A stretch of 64,000 nt of DNA from contig OX453273.1 in NCBI GenBank assembly GCA_949710005.1, forward strand, positions 40,220,782-40,284,781, in the 5' to 3' direction. Both the position numbers and the translations under genes were made by a program. How positions within the stretch are numbered: the stretch's first letter is position 1; each line of letters begins with the position of its first letter. Source of the stretch: Ricordea florida (taxonomy: Eukaryota; Cnidaria; Anthozoa; Corallimorpharia; Ricordeidae). The notes under the pieces were generated by a model that saw nothing but the letters and a program-made list of their open reading frames with translations, ran no database searches and was not told the origin of the DNA. This document shows positions 13,801 to 25,440 of this stretch, piece after piece.

Positions 13801-15724
13801 TAGAGGACCTGGAACAAAAATTTCTTGGCTGTGAAGCTGTTCAACCTTCATTTCAACGGCCTCCTAATAAGAGAACCAGGAAGCGAAAACTAGAACAGAA
13901 ATCTAACAAGGAAGAAGATCTAGAAATGGCAAAGTTGGCAGCTTCACTACAGATTGCCCATTTTAATAAGGTAAATTTACCTAAAAATGCATGTACAGTT
14001 ACCCTCATAATGATTTAGATATGTCATAGGCAGCCCCAACTAACACATTGAACAGTATAAGCAGGATCTGGCCAGATCTATGAAAGACTAAAAGTTGACT
14101 GTTTGAGAATTCAAAAACCAGGATTTGCCTGAGAATTATTACGCCTGGGATAAGTGAGTTGCATTTTAACTTAAAATACGGTACATGTATTCATAAAATA
14201 AATATTTTCAGCTGGGCTTAACATCTGATTGGGTCACAAAATTAAGAAACTAGCCTACTATAAACTTTTATATGATTTAAATGTGGTCTCCTGCAACTAC
14301 AGTCTGTCATTATCATTTGAAAACATATACAAATACTCATACACTTAATTAAAATGAATATGTGAACAATTTTCTGGCTTGATAGTAGAGCCTGTTTCAA
14401 AGATTTGTTGGGAAATATTGGGTTCAATCAGGGAATAGAATTTAAAATTCAAGGACATTTGGATGATTGTTACTCACATTCCTTGCTCAACAGTACTGAG
14501 TTGAAACCTAGTGATAATCAAACAAAGTCATTAAATTAGTAAAAAGTTTTCTAATTTAATGACTTTGTTTGATTATTGCATCCATGAAGGTGTTTAAAGA
14601 ATGGAATGAAATTGCCAAGGTGCTGCGCAGCACTGAATTTGAGGAAAGTGCAGATGAGCAAATTGACATCTTTGATGTAAAGGTTAGATTAGTTACAACA
14701 TAGCTTTAATAATACATGTAATTATGGCCCATGATTGCTAACAGCTGTAGATACTGTTAGTGATCAACACTGTTTGTCTTTTATGTATGTAAGATTTTGT
14801 TTTTTACTCCAGTACCTGGCCTTAATATATTGCACCTTGAGTATGCCTTATATAAACCAAAAACATAGTCATTTCTTGGGCAATATTTGTTGTTATACTC
14901 ATGATTTGGAGTATAATGTATGAAATATTGAAATGCATCAGTTAAAATACTTGCATGTATTATAAATTGTTCATGGGAAGAATAGCAAATTTAGTGAGAT
15001 ATGTTCATTATCAATTTGGAATATTAATTTTCAGTTCAATGCATTTTCAAACCTCCCAAACTTGTTTACAGAACCTGATAAGTTTTTAGAAGTCTTTTCC
15101 AGTCCTTGATTTGTAAAGAAGTCTTTGCAAGATGATGATTTTAAGTGGAGTGTTACAATTTCAGTGTAAACTTTGGGGTTTTCTCTTACGCCACCTGTTT
15201 GGCACCACTCTCGGCACTGGAGATTATGGCCACCTCACGATTGACCACTCTGCCATGTTGTTACGCCTGCATCGTTCTTTTGCGAAGTACTCTAACCAAG
15301 GCTTTGAAGCATCGCACAAGGTGCACAGAGCTCTGTACTCAAGAGCAACCTGTCATGATCAAGGAGCAGTCACACAGTCCTGTAAGTTTCTTAAGTTTTT
15401 GTTTGTAAAGATGGTACAAATAGTGATTAGAATTAAATTTATTGGTCAACTGTAAATAAAAATATGTTGTACAGTGAATACCTAAATTCTGTTGGTTGTG
15501 CAACTCTAAATTGAAGTACTGTTTTCTCCAGTGTGATTGAAGTTTTACTAAGATTTAACTTAGTTGTATATAGTATAGTGATCATTAATTGTACCATGAA
15601 TATTGATCTACATGTATTGTCTTCTTGTTATTCATAGTGGACCAGATCATTACGCACTGGCTGTCAGAGATGATGCAACTTTTGCGCTATCAGTTCCGTA
15701 AAGCCTGGGAATGTATTACTGAAG
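7817..15724 (+). pseudogene. Multi-exon RNase H-fold (DDE) transposase-like gene with an in-frame stop
   Basis: Exons with consensus junctions and matching phases: up to 8752, 9417-9651, 10007-10133, 10565-10668, 11066-11182, 11563-11639, 11936-12213, 12537-12688, 13291-13375, 13753-13970, 14590-14682, a block ending 15381, and 15638-15724. Candidate catalytic region: Asp in NLKLDGRPL, Asp in KVTLDLKALYMLL followed by CFLCHAL, and Glu in NQGFEASHKVHR. A conserved stretch LHREMRNTEQLLGSLGLF lies between. The first exon is open from 7817 with no ATG, so an upstream exon is probable. TAG at 13788-13790 interrupts a coiled-coil stretch, and the join between 14682 and the block before 15381 needs a frame change, so this copy looks inactive. 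The arrangement resembles the transposase at 43335-45998. The superfamily is not assigned; a domesticated gene with alternative exons is the alternative. Confidence 0.6.
14514..14576. repeat. Perfect 26-bp hairpin next to a splice acceptor
   Basis: Arms 14514-14539 and 14551-14576 (ATAATCAAACAAAG...) are exact inverse complements around an 11-nt loop. The hairpin ends 13 bases before the exon that begins at 14590. It could be a tiny inverted-repeat element or an intronic structure affecting splicing. Confidence 0.9.
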
Positions 15725-18305
15725 GTATGGGTATATATGCTCAGTTCATGATTGAAATAAACATAGGATTAACAATGACCTACAAGAAGACTTGTCAATT
15801 ATTTTTTGTTTTCATTAAGCCTTTAAAAGACTTTGTTTCACCTAAGGTTTAACTGAAGGAGTGAAAGGGTTATGACCAATTTTGATATTCACACACATAT
15901 ACGTTTACAGCATACTGAACAGATTTCTGATCTAGAGATAACCATTTTGTAGCAGGTCGAGATCATGATTGTTGCTCTATTGCTAGCCAGAAGCCAATAA
16001 GCTTTAATTATTACTAGAAATACGACTCCCGCAAAAACCTCGCGAAGCTAGTTTTTGAAGAAGTCACAATGCTTTTATATTTTATTTTATATTTTTTATA
16101 TCAGCGTAATCCCCATTATTTTATTTGTTATGCTATGTTTGGTACAAAATTAGTGACACCTGGTGAAAATTACATGACCAGTATACCGGTCAACACAGTG
16201 CTTAAAAATTGACCTTCATTTAGTTCTTTCACTGCCACTGAGATTGCACCAGAGGGAATAGAAGTAAAATTATTTATTATCTTCACAGGGAATACAGAGT
16301 CGATGAATTACCACAATAATATTCACTTAACACAAATTGAAAATGATTGTAAATCTTTTGCAGGTGAAATCTTGAAGAGTTGATATGAATGCTTGTGTTT
16401 ACCATGATGTAAAAACCTGTTTTTTTTTAGTTTTATTTTCTTAGTCTCTACTGCTTTGTCTCCTTTGTTGTACATCCCTTTTAAACACAATATGTTCTTA
16501 CACTGAGGATGAGTTGAATGCTCCAATTATTTTTTGTTTATGTTTTTTGGTTATAATTGGATGAGGTTCATTGTAAGAAGAATCTTCTGATTAGATATTT
16601 TATTGTCTACTGCAGTCATTATTTCATTCCTAGGTAACCACAATTGACAGCATTATGAATAGTGCATGTTTCAATTTGTGCACTCTCTTCAGTTGCAATG
16701 GTACTCTCAGTGGTAGATAAGAAAATTCCTCTTCCCTCAAAAGAGATGCCATATCAACAGAAGTGTGAGATACAATGTCATTACATAAAAAATGGGGATA
16801 AAACAATTGGATTCTACAACAACTTTGAATAAAGGTTTGGTAATAGTGAGTGCCGACTGTATAGTATGTGGTTGTTCTATTTTTAGGTCATATCATAAAA
16901 ACAATACATGAAATAAAGAGTTATTGAAATCTTAATATGTTGAAAAAGATTGCTGCACTACGTACTCCTGTAAAAAAATAATGTGAAATCAACATCAATC
17001 AGTTAAAAGTATATACCACATGAAAGTTTAATTGTGCTGTTACAGAAACAGGCAAAATATCCATACCCAACAAGAGAAGGCTATATTATTTTGAATATAT
17101 GCAAATTTCTATTATAAAAACTGCAGAAGAAAGATTTAATATAAGGATAGCATTTCATCAAAAAAGTCATGGCAGCCAGAGGTATTGAACTGTAACGAAT
17201 GACATAGTAATGAGAAGCACTATCATTATATTATTATCATTATTATTATCATTACTATTATTATTACTGGTATTGATATTATTATTATTACTATTGTTAT
17301 ATTTTTTACGTTTAACATAATATATTTTTATGGGGTGGGATGCATGCCCTAACCTTTGTAAAGGTATTGTTACTCTATTACTGCAAGCAACACAAAAATC
17401 TTCTTAATAGGCTTTCCATCAGAGGTGGTAGTAATCAAAACAGCTCCAAACAATACCATTTCTTATTAAAGGCTTGAAATCTAGTGCAGTCATTTGTCTA
17501 TAAAGTTTGTGTGGAAAATCATTATTGAAAGGATAGGGCATTTAGAAAACTTGAAACACTTGTTACTACATACAGCACACTTGCAATGAATATATGAGAA
17601 AGATCATAAACATTTTGGCATTACAAAATTTATTTTCTTCTTTATATAGTTTTTCCGATGTAAAATGTTAACTGTATGTTGTGGTTGTTATTAAATATTG
17701 ATATTTGACATCATAAAAATGAAGTAAACAACAGAAAGTAACAAGGTTAATATGTTAATTAAGGCTTGAATTAACATTTTATTTGTGGGAAATGGCCAGG
17801 TTTCTAGATTGCAATATTATCAGGGGGGGGGGGGGGGGGTCATTGAACTCTAAGGTAAAACTGACCCATTGTGAAAAGGCTATGAAACTTGTTGTCTATA
17901 CGTAATATTATTGAAACCTTTCAATCAGAGAATACATACATATATATAGCAAAGAGAAATACTACTCAGAAGTAAGTTATAACATTTGCTTTATTTTCAA
18001 ATGATCGCATTGATCACTGATGATATTGCAGAACCAGTACTTTATAGTGACACTGGGTATATATTCTGTTGAAAATGCTAAACATAGCTGCTAGATCAAG
18101 AAAATTTACAATATTTTCACTGTTGCAATGATATCAGATCACATCGTTGTAAATGATTGTTATAACAACTGCAACTCTCTGTGTTGGGAATTTCTTCAAA
18201 ATGGAAACGCTATCGCTTTATTATGAAAAATACCTACTTACATTCTCTTGTAATCTGTTGGTCGTCTTCCTATTCCGTTTTTAGACTAATATAATTATTT
18301 TCCAG
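15725..18305. other. Long intron or intergenic stretch, no gene seen
   Basis: AT-rich sequence with an imperfect ATT-rich microsatellite at about 17222-17310 and a G-run at 17822-17840. Open frames here are short and without motifs. It separates the transposase exons from the protease module and may be an intron of one transcription unit. Confidence 0.5.
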
Positions 18306-19157
18306 AGACATCTCCAATCGTTTTCCAGCAATGGAATTACAATCTTGAAGAAATTCTGTGAGATATCTTCATTGAGAGCATCTATTCAAAGTGAGGAGAG
18401 ATGGCTCATGGCAACTACAGATGGTCTCAGTGTTAATGAAGTTAGATCCATCGAACAGGTCTTGTGGCATCAGCGAGTTGGCAAGACAATCTTAATGGCA
18501 GGTCAGAAATCTGTTGATGTGGGATCTTTCTCAACTCTTGTTGGGGAGCGTTATCTGGATAACTTTGTGATTGATGCTGCTATTTTGCATTATCTCTGGG
18601 ATGGCCAGAAGCAATTGGGTACAAAGGCACTCTACCTTCCATGTGAAACCCACACTTGGCTGAGTAGCAACAATGAATTGTTCATTAAGCAAAAGTTTCA
18701 GGGAATACTTAGCACCTCAAGGGAGAGTGTGTTTGATCTTATTCTGTTGCCACTGCATATGAATGAGATGCACTGGGGTCTGATTGTCATTGACCTTCTT
18801 GGTGGGAAGTTGTTGTTTGACGATGGTTTCAAACTGCAGCCTGCCAGCAGTGTATTACCCACCATCAAGTACATCCTTGATGTCTTCCATCTGCTGATGC
18901 TTAGTGCTCCATGTTTTAAGAATTCCTTTTGGTCTTCTATAAATGCTCTTGAGTGATTTGGAATGCCATCTCAACACAAATGTGGTCTGACAGGGCAAGG
19001 GAATGGGAGCTGTGGTGTTGGTGTGATTCTAGCAGCAAGGGACTTCATTTTCAAGGGTGTCAATGGAACAGTTAATCAGTTTGGATGGCAGTACACAGAA
19101 ATGAGGCATTTGAGAAAGAAGTTGATGATTCAGATCATTAAATGGGCCTCTGAATAG
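18306..19157 (+). pseudogene. Ulp1/C48-type cysteine protease module with in-frame TGA
   Basis: After an acceptor at 18305, one frame runs to 18953, is cut by TGA at 18954-18956, and continues in the same register to TAG/stop at 19157. A first ATG in frame is at 18407. Motifs of the Ulp1/SENP fold are present in order: His in NEMHWGLIVIDLL, Asp in KLLFDDGFK, Gln in LTGQGNGS and the nucleophile Cys in NGSCGVGV. The stop lies between Asp and Cys, so the catalytic triad is split. Ulp1-like domains are known partners of several transposase families (established), and here the module follows a transposase-like gene on the same strand, so it may be its 3' part. The acceptor at 18305 used with the phase of the preceding exon would instead give a stop at 18360, so linkage is uncertain. 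Confidence 0.7.
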
Positions 19158-19250
19158 TTCTGTCATCGGGATTCTTGAATGCCAGATAAAACTATTGTCC
19201 ATATCATCATCTCCATAATGTATTAATGGTGTTTTCTTATTTTTTGTTTC

Positions 19251-20487
19251 AGTTATTGTTTGGCCTTCCTGAAGCAACAGAGGAACTTGGCTTCTTGAAG
19301 CTGTGACTCTGTGAGAGTAATTCTCCAGGTGCTTCTTGGGAACAAAATGTGAGGTTGAATGTAATTGTTATTTTTTCAGTTTGTGAATTTGTGAAGCTTT
19401 TCCATTAGTGTTTCTTAAGCAAGTAAACATAGATCTATATTTCTCATAATCATTAACATTTTTCTAATTAAAGTGTAATATTATGAAATATAAACATTAC
19501 AGTCACCGTTTGGCTTGCCTGAAACAACAGAGGAGCTTAGCTTTTTCAAGCTGCAAATCTGTGGGAAGCTTTTGCCCAGGTGTTTCTTGGGCACAAAAAT
19601 GTTCATTATTTCTTTTAAATATCTATTTTACTAAATCACAATGTAGAAAATTAAAATGTAAATAAATACTGCAATCACTGTTTGGCTTGCCTGAAACAAC
19701 AGAGGAGCTTAGCTTTTTCAAGCTGCAAATCTGTGGGAAGCTTTTCCCCAGGTGTTTCTTGGGCACAAAAATGTTCATTATTTCTTTTAAATATCTATTT
19801 TACTAAATCACAATGTAGAAAATTAAAATGTAAATAAATACTGCAATCACTGTTTGGCTTGCCTGAAACAACAGAGGAGCTTAGCTTTTTCAAGCTGCAA
19901 ATCTGTGGGAAGCTTTTCCCCAGGTGTTTCTTGGGCACAAAAATGTTCATTATTTCTTTTAAATATCTATTTTAATAAATAACAATGTAGAAAATTAAAA
20001 TATAAATAAATACTGCAATCACTGTTTGGCCTGCCTGAAACAACAGAGGAGCTTAGCTTTTTCAAGCTGCAAATCTGTGGGAAGCTTTTTCCCCGGGTGT
20101 TTCTTGGGCACAAAAATGTTCATTATTTCTTTTAAATATCTATTTTAATAAATAACAATGTAGAAAATTAAAATATAAATAAATACTGCAATCACTGTTT
20201 GGCCTGCCTGAAACAACAGAGGAGCTTAGCTTTTTCAAGCTGCAAATCTGTGGGAAGCTTTTTCCCCGGGTGTTTCTTGGGCACAAAAATGTTCATAATT
20301 TATTTCTTTTAAATATCTATTTTACTAAATCACAATGTCGAAAATTAAAATGTAAATATAAATACTGCAATCACTGTTTGGCCTGCCTGAAACAACAGAG
20401 GAGCTTAGCTTTTTCAAGCTGCAAATCTGTGGGAAGCTTTTCCCCAGGTGTTTCTTGGGCACAAAAATGTTCATTATTTCTTTTAAC
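19251..20487. repeat. ~175-bp tandem satellite, hairpin-forming units
   Basis: Six near-identical units start at about 19500, 19672, 19844, 20016, 20191 and 20365. Each contains GCCTGAAACAACAGAGGAGC and, ~50 bp later, CAGGTGTTTCTTGGGC, which can pair imperfectly. A diverged unit at 19251-19340 abuts the protease gene 3' end. Units are joined by an AT-rich linker carrying TTTCTTTTAAATATC. Open frames across the array follow the repeat and are not genes. There are no unique spacers, so it is not a CRISPR array. Confidence 0.9.
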
Positions 20488-20925
20488 CCATTGACATCCA
20501 AGACCCTGAGCCCAGACCACCCTCTCAAAATCCAGACAAAATGGCCACTTGAGTGAACTCACACACCAGTGTAAAAACATTTCAAGATTTTAATGAGTTC
20601 CCTTTGTCCTTCTGCTGTAAAAATTCACAGAAATCCTATTTATATAATAAAGATTTACTAAATCAACTTTTATCTTACAGAAGTGCAAGATGCTTTCTTA
20701 AAAAAATATGAAAATTGGCAAATCCATTCAGCAGGGCGTTCCTTGCATAGTTATGTACAGTGCCCATCAGCTTTCAGAGAAATTTAAAATAGAACAACAC
20801 ACTTTTTACCCTAATTTTATTCAGTATGTTGCATAAAAAGGCTGTTATGAAAACCCAGTTGAATTTGGAACGGGTTGTCTAGCCAGGAAGAAATAAATCT
20901 TCAGCTTTTGAGCGTGATTCAATCA

Positions 20926-21010
20926 GCCTGCCTGAAACAACAGAGGAGCTTAGCTTTTTCAAGCTGCAAATCTGTGGGAAGCTTTTTCCCCAGGTGTTTC
21001 TTGGGCACTA
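20926..21010. repeat. Solitary copy of the satellite core
   Basis: The core from GCCTGAAACAACAGAGG to TGTTTCTTGGGC appears once more without its linker, 430 bp after the array. The ~80-bp core can therefore exist independently of the tandem array. Confidence 0.85.
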
Positions 21011-21086
21011 ATAGATGTTCATTTTGGTTAATAGTATTTTGAAGAACAACAACAACAGTTCATTTATATATTATTCAAAATTAATA

Positions 21087-22690
21087 TCACTTGTCTGTTG
21101 ATTTGTCTATATGCACTTTTCCTATATATATTCTCACAGTTAAAATACCGTTTGTGGAGGATTCAAATATTGGCGACCAGATGAACTCACATTCCGTTGT
21201 TGCTCTCCCTTCTCCAACACCAACAATTATTTTTGACTGAAGGGATGCCTTCTTTGCAATCTGCCTTTTTTTAGCAGCTTCAAGGGCAGCACGACCAGAC
21301 AATTCAAGGCCGCTGCTGGGTAGTTCAGTGGTGCCATGAAATGATTTCGTCAAGCACAACTTCACCATTGATTGCTCAGACAGTGCTTGCTCTAAGTCGC
21401 TGATGCTGTAAGTTTTAAAGGACATCCGCAGAGCTCTTTCCTTCCACATTGGAGGTTTAAGGTGTGTGTGTTCCTGTACCCCATTGAGGTTTGCACTTCC
21501 TACTTTGCTCAGTAGATGACAAAAGTAGTCCAGTTGCACATTTGTGAACATAAAGTGGCACCATTTTGCTGCAAAGTTTTTTTTTCTTTAATTTAATTAG
21601 CTTAAACCTTGTAATTACATGAGAGTATAATAAACTGGAGAGGTTATTAACCAGGGAAGTGTTTTCGTTTTTCTTTTGAAGTTTGGTTATCCTTCACAAG
21701 TCTATTCCAATTTTCCTCTGATTAAAACAAATATAATTTGTCATTCATGCATTCCTAGGTGAGTCAACTTTGACGAGCTCTATGTGTATCAAGCTTGTTT
21801 TGTAAATTAAATGGAGCTTGAAAATTTGTAGTTTCCGCTGGTTGGAATGATTGCAGACTCCTAAAAATAAACCACGAGGTTTAGGCCAACGTCGGATATG
21901 GCTGTCGAATCCGTTATACAAAAGCTCTGTATGTAATTATATATACCAAGTAAATTATGTACTATAAACTGTGGCGAGGATTTCACTATTTTATATCGGC
22001 TTAACTGCAGAATACCCTGCCACTCGAACAATATTCTGCGTAGCCGTCTACGCGGTACGCAGAAACTACATTAATATTCAATTCCCTATATACAAGCACG
22101 CTAAACATGGCGTAATATACTTCGTTCTTTGGCCATGAGTCGCCAAAAACAACACGCTATAACACATTTTGAATTAATTTCTTTCCGCGTACCGCGTACC
22201 GCGTAGCCAGCTTCTAAGATAGCTTCACACTTTGAATAAATTTCTTTCCACGTACCGCGTACCGCGTAGCCAGTTTCTAACATGATAACATAGTTTGACA
22301 CTTTGAATTAATTTCATTCGCGCACCGCGTACCGCGTACCCTATATCTGTTTTACATTTTGGCATTTAGTGGGATAATTGATCGTACTCGCAAAATGCAA
22401 CATTTAGATCTCATTAAGAAATCACATTGAAAATAATACTTACCAGGAACACTTGGGTTGTGCGCAAAGTTTATGCACTCAACTACTTCAGCCAACCATT
22501 TCAAATACTCATCGCATTCTTTTAAAAGTTGAGGCTTCACAATGGGAGCTTGCTTATTTCCGCTAGCAAAAACGGTACTCTGTGGTACATCATTCCCACT
22601 GTGCTTTTGGCTGTAATGTTTTTCCAGGGCTTTCCTGGTTTTAAACTGCCTTTCGCATAGAGGACAAAGTGTAACGTAGATTTCAGCCAT
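21087..22690 (-). CDS. C2H2 zinc-finger protein, two exons
   Basis: Exon 1 is 22690-22444, starting with ATG and ending at a GTAAGT donor; exon 2 begins at 21568 after CTTTGCAG and reads to a stop at 21087, about 242 residues in all, with phases agreeing. A single C2H2 finger sits at the N-terminus: CPLCERQF then HYSQKH. The rest has an Ala/Lys-rich helix (AALEAAKKRQIAKKA). An alternative donor (GTGAGA) near 21140 could lead to a further unseen exon. Probably a nucleic-acid-binding protein; the remainder belongs to no family I recognise. It is convergent with the protease module. Confidence 0.55.
22030..22345. repeat. CGCGTACCGCGTA-containing ~70-bp repeats
   Basis: Three diverged copies of a unit with TTTGAATTAATTTCTTTC followed by CGCGTACCGCGTA and GCCAG. 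The CpG-rich palindrome-like core contrasts with AT-rich surroundings and lies 3' of, or within, the intron of the zinc-finger gene. Confidence 0.75.
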
Positions 22691-23081
22691 AGTAAAAGCC
22701 CTTATAATGCGGTGGTAACTGAAGTCCTGAAACCTCACCAAGTTGTCACTGTAAACAATTACGCCAAATCGGAAGTCTACAATCAAAGCGGAAACAAAGA
22801 CATTTTCGAATAGTTTATGAGTATATGCGCATCAGTTGAAGGCAATATTCCAGATAAAGATGCCGATTCTCCTTAACCATGATTTAAAAGCCACTGGACA
22901 CCGGAAACTCTTTACCATTGATAATGTTGGGCGAATTTTCATAATTCGGTAAAGGAGAAGGTAAGATCATAATAGTAATTCTCTGATCATCTTTCTTATG
23001 TGGTCTGTATTTGATTCCCTTGATGTGGCTTGTTCCTCCACTGTCGCATGTACCGGGACACACCCAGAAACTCGCTAAATC

Positions 23082-24104
23082 ATGAATGACGAAGAAAGAC
23101 GTATTCATAAGGAGAGGAGAAAGAAGCAAAAGCGGCGGCGTAAAGAAAGGAAAAGAGAAGAAGCAAGGCAAGCAAATAGGGCAGATCGGCGCAAGCGCAT
23201 AGAAAGAGAGGCAGCTCGAATTGTAAAGGACCAAGTCCGGGAAGCACGTACGTCAAGAAAACGGGCCGGCGCAGACGAAGACGAAGGCGTTCCAAAAAAG
23301 ACGCCTTGTCCAAGTTTGGGTTCAGTGAAGGAAATAGACCACTTTCAAGTCACTGCCGGAGGAAAACATTTGGGATCAGGTACTTATGGTTCCTGCTACC
23401 TAGGGTCCTACAGAGGGCTGGATGTTGTTGTCAAACAACTAAAAGTAAAAAAATACGGCCGAGAAACGGAACAAGATGCAGAGAAGAGAGTCCGTAATGA
23501 ATTGATATACGAGGCTCGGATTATTAACAAACTGGGTGACCATCCTGGCCTTCCATTACTTTTCGGAGTATGTAGTAAGCGCGCACCATTTCGCCTTGTC
23601 TTGCAATTTCATGGCATAAAAGACAGTAGCTCAGCTCTTACAATTTCTAGCGCGCTGACCAAAATGGCCATATCCGGTGTGACAGTGTGGCTGTATGTTA
23701 TACGAAAAGTGGCAGAAGCTCTTTTTCACGTCCACAACACCGGATTCGTCCACAATGACATTAAGGGAAACAATGTTGTTCTGGACAATCGGGATGGAAT
23801 CAAGTATAATCCCATTTTAATTGACTTTGGAAAAAGCTTGCCAGTGACTGGTCTCAAAGGACCCAAGAATCTCTCCGCAGAGCAGCAGACGAGATACAAG
23901 AAAGAGTTTCCGCACATTGCCCCGGAAATAGTCACAGGAAAGCGAGGGCAGAGTATTGCCAGTGACACTTTCAGCCTCGCCCATATGACAGAGGTTATTT
24001 TCACGAACGCCAAGCTGGGTCCACTGCCCGATGTAATTCAGAGAGCTTTGGACCCTGATCCAGACAAAAGGCCAGCTTTAAAAGACATCATCGTACTTCG
24101 TTGA
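23082..24104 (+). CDS. Intronless protein kinase, 340 aa
   Basis: The ATG at 23082 opens a single-exon frame. Residues 1-60 are an Arg/Lys/Glu-rich basic helix that may be a nuclear localisation or RNA/DNA-binding segment. A kinase domain follows: glycine loop LGSGTYGSCY, Lys in VVVKQLKV, catalytic loop FVHNDIKGNNVV, magnesium loop IDFGKS, and APE replaced in context HIAPEIVTG. Key Lys, Asp and Asp residues are all present, so it is predicted active on Ser/Thr or Tyr. The domain is short after the APE, with a reduced C-lobe. Absence of introns, unlike its neighbours, suggests a retrocopy or a member of a lineage-expanded family (inference). Confidence 0.85.
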   Translation: MNDEERRIHKERRKKQKRRRKERKREEARQANRADRRKRIEREAARIVKDQVREARTSRKRAGADEDEGVPKKTPCPSLGSVKEIDHFQVTAGGKHLGSGTYGSCYLGSYRGLDVVVKQLKVKKYGRETEQDAEKRVRNELIYEARIINKLGDHPGLPLLFGVCSKRAPFRLVLQFHGIKDSSSALTISSALTKMAISGVTVWLYVIRKVAEALFHVHNTGFVHNDIKGNNVVLDNRDGIKYNPILIDFGKSLPVTGLKGPKNLSAEQQTRYKKEFPHIAPEIVTGKRGQSIASDTFSLAHMTEVIFTNAKLGPLPDVIQRALDPDPDKRPALKDIIVLR

Positions 24105-24455
24105 ACTTTATAGAGGAATCCCTCCAGATAACTCGAACTTAAAGTCATTTCCCTCTCTTCAGTCAACACTGTAATTTTACCACCGATTTCTCGAACTTTC
24201 TGATTTTTAGAACTTATTTTTGTTTCCCGTGGAGGTTCGAAAGATCGCGATTCCACTGTAATTCTTGTTTTTAATTCTAACCTGTTTTACGCTCCGAGAT
24301 TTAGTGAGAATTCCAAAACGCAGAAAACGTGATGATTCCGAAAAAGAAGCGAAACTGGGGGGTCGGAACAAGCTGGACGGGGAGACCTGATGCGTTTTTT
24401 TTTTGTTTCGTTCAATTTTGTAATTCTCTCATTCCTTCTCTCTAACATCACATAA

Positions 24456-24750
24456 CTGGGGAGGTTTATGGAGAGTTCATAGTGTTACAGTTTGCTCTGG
24501 CTTTTGACCAGGTTGATAAATGAATAACTCCAGAAAAATACGTGACCAAAATGACATGATAAATTTATATTGGGCCGGCTTGTGGTCGTGGTAAATCAGT
24601 GATTTAATTAAAAATCATTAAATCGGTGAAGACTGAAATCTTTTCCTGAAGAACTATTGACTTAGTCTGTGACTGGTACCTACTCAGGTAAGTGGAGTGT
24701 TTTTTGGACATTTCATTTAGTAAAGATCAGTAAAAGGAAAACAAAAATAC
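24456..24750. repeat. Unoccupied copy of the Polinton target sequence
   Basis: 24456-24482 matches 32973-32999 (one difference seen), and 24478-24750 matches 51824-52092 with a single mismatch noticed (ACTCCAG versus ACTCAAG). The Polinton sits exactly between these two halves at CATAG. This is therefore an empty-site paralogue or the other haplotype of the same site. Confidence 0.9.
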
Positions 24751-24774
24751 GGAAGCTTTAAAGGGACATGTATA

Positions 24775-25364
24775 AAATTCTTGAGTTCGAGTTGTTAAAG
24801 ACGAGTTGTTGAGTACGAGTTCGAGTTGTTAAGTACGACTTGTTAAGTACGAGTTGTTGAGTACGAGTTCGAGTTGTTAAGTGCGAGTTGTTAAGTACGA
24901 GTTGTTAAATACGAGTTCGAGTTGCTAAGTACGAGTTGTTAAGTACGAGTTGTTGAGTACGAGTTCGAGTTGTTAAGTACGAGTTGCTAAGTGCGAGTTG
25001 TTAAGTACGAGTTGTTAAGTACGAGTTGTTAAGTACGAGTTGTTAAGTGCGAGTTGTTAAGTACGAGTTGTTAAATACGAGTTCGAGTTGCTAAGTACGA
25101 GTTGTTAAGTACGAGTTCGAGTTGCTAAGTACGAGTTGTTAAGTGCGAGTTGTTAAGTACGAGTTGCTAAGTACGAGTTGTTAAATACGAGTTCGAGTTG
25201 CTAAGTACGAGTTGTTGAGTACGAGTTCGAGTTGCTAAGTACGAGTTGTTAAGTACGAGTTGTTGAGTACGAGTTCGAGTTGTTAAGTGCGAGTTGTTAA
25301 GTGCGAGTTGTTAAGTGCGAGTTGTTAAGTACGAGTTCGAGTTGTTGAGTACGAGTTCGAGTTG
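24775..25364. repeat. GAGTTGTTAAGTAC tandem array
   Basis: About 40 copies of a 14-bp unit GAGTTGTTAAGTAC (variants GTGC, GCTAAG) mixed with a 20-bp version carrying an extra GAGTTC. The order of variants forms higher-order blocks, suggesting repeated unequal exchange. The array ends in GAGTTGAATCAGCGG. Confidence 0.95.
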
Positions 25365-25440
25365 AATCAGCGGTACTAATGTGAAAGTATCGCGGGAGCA
25401 AAATCTGTCGAGTGACTTTTAAACGATTTGGACTGACAAA

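Noticed and set aside
19483-20494. CRISPR-like array
   Set aside because: Repeats are tandem with homogenised linkers, not unique spacers, in a eukaryotic genome.
24775-25364. Telomere or centromere satellite
   Set aside because: The unit is not telomeric, the array is short and an inverted arm nearby fits a foldback element better.
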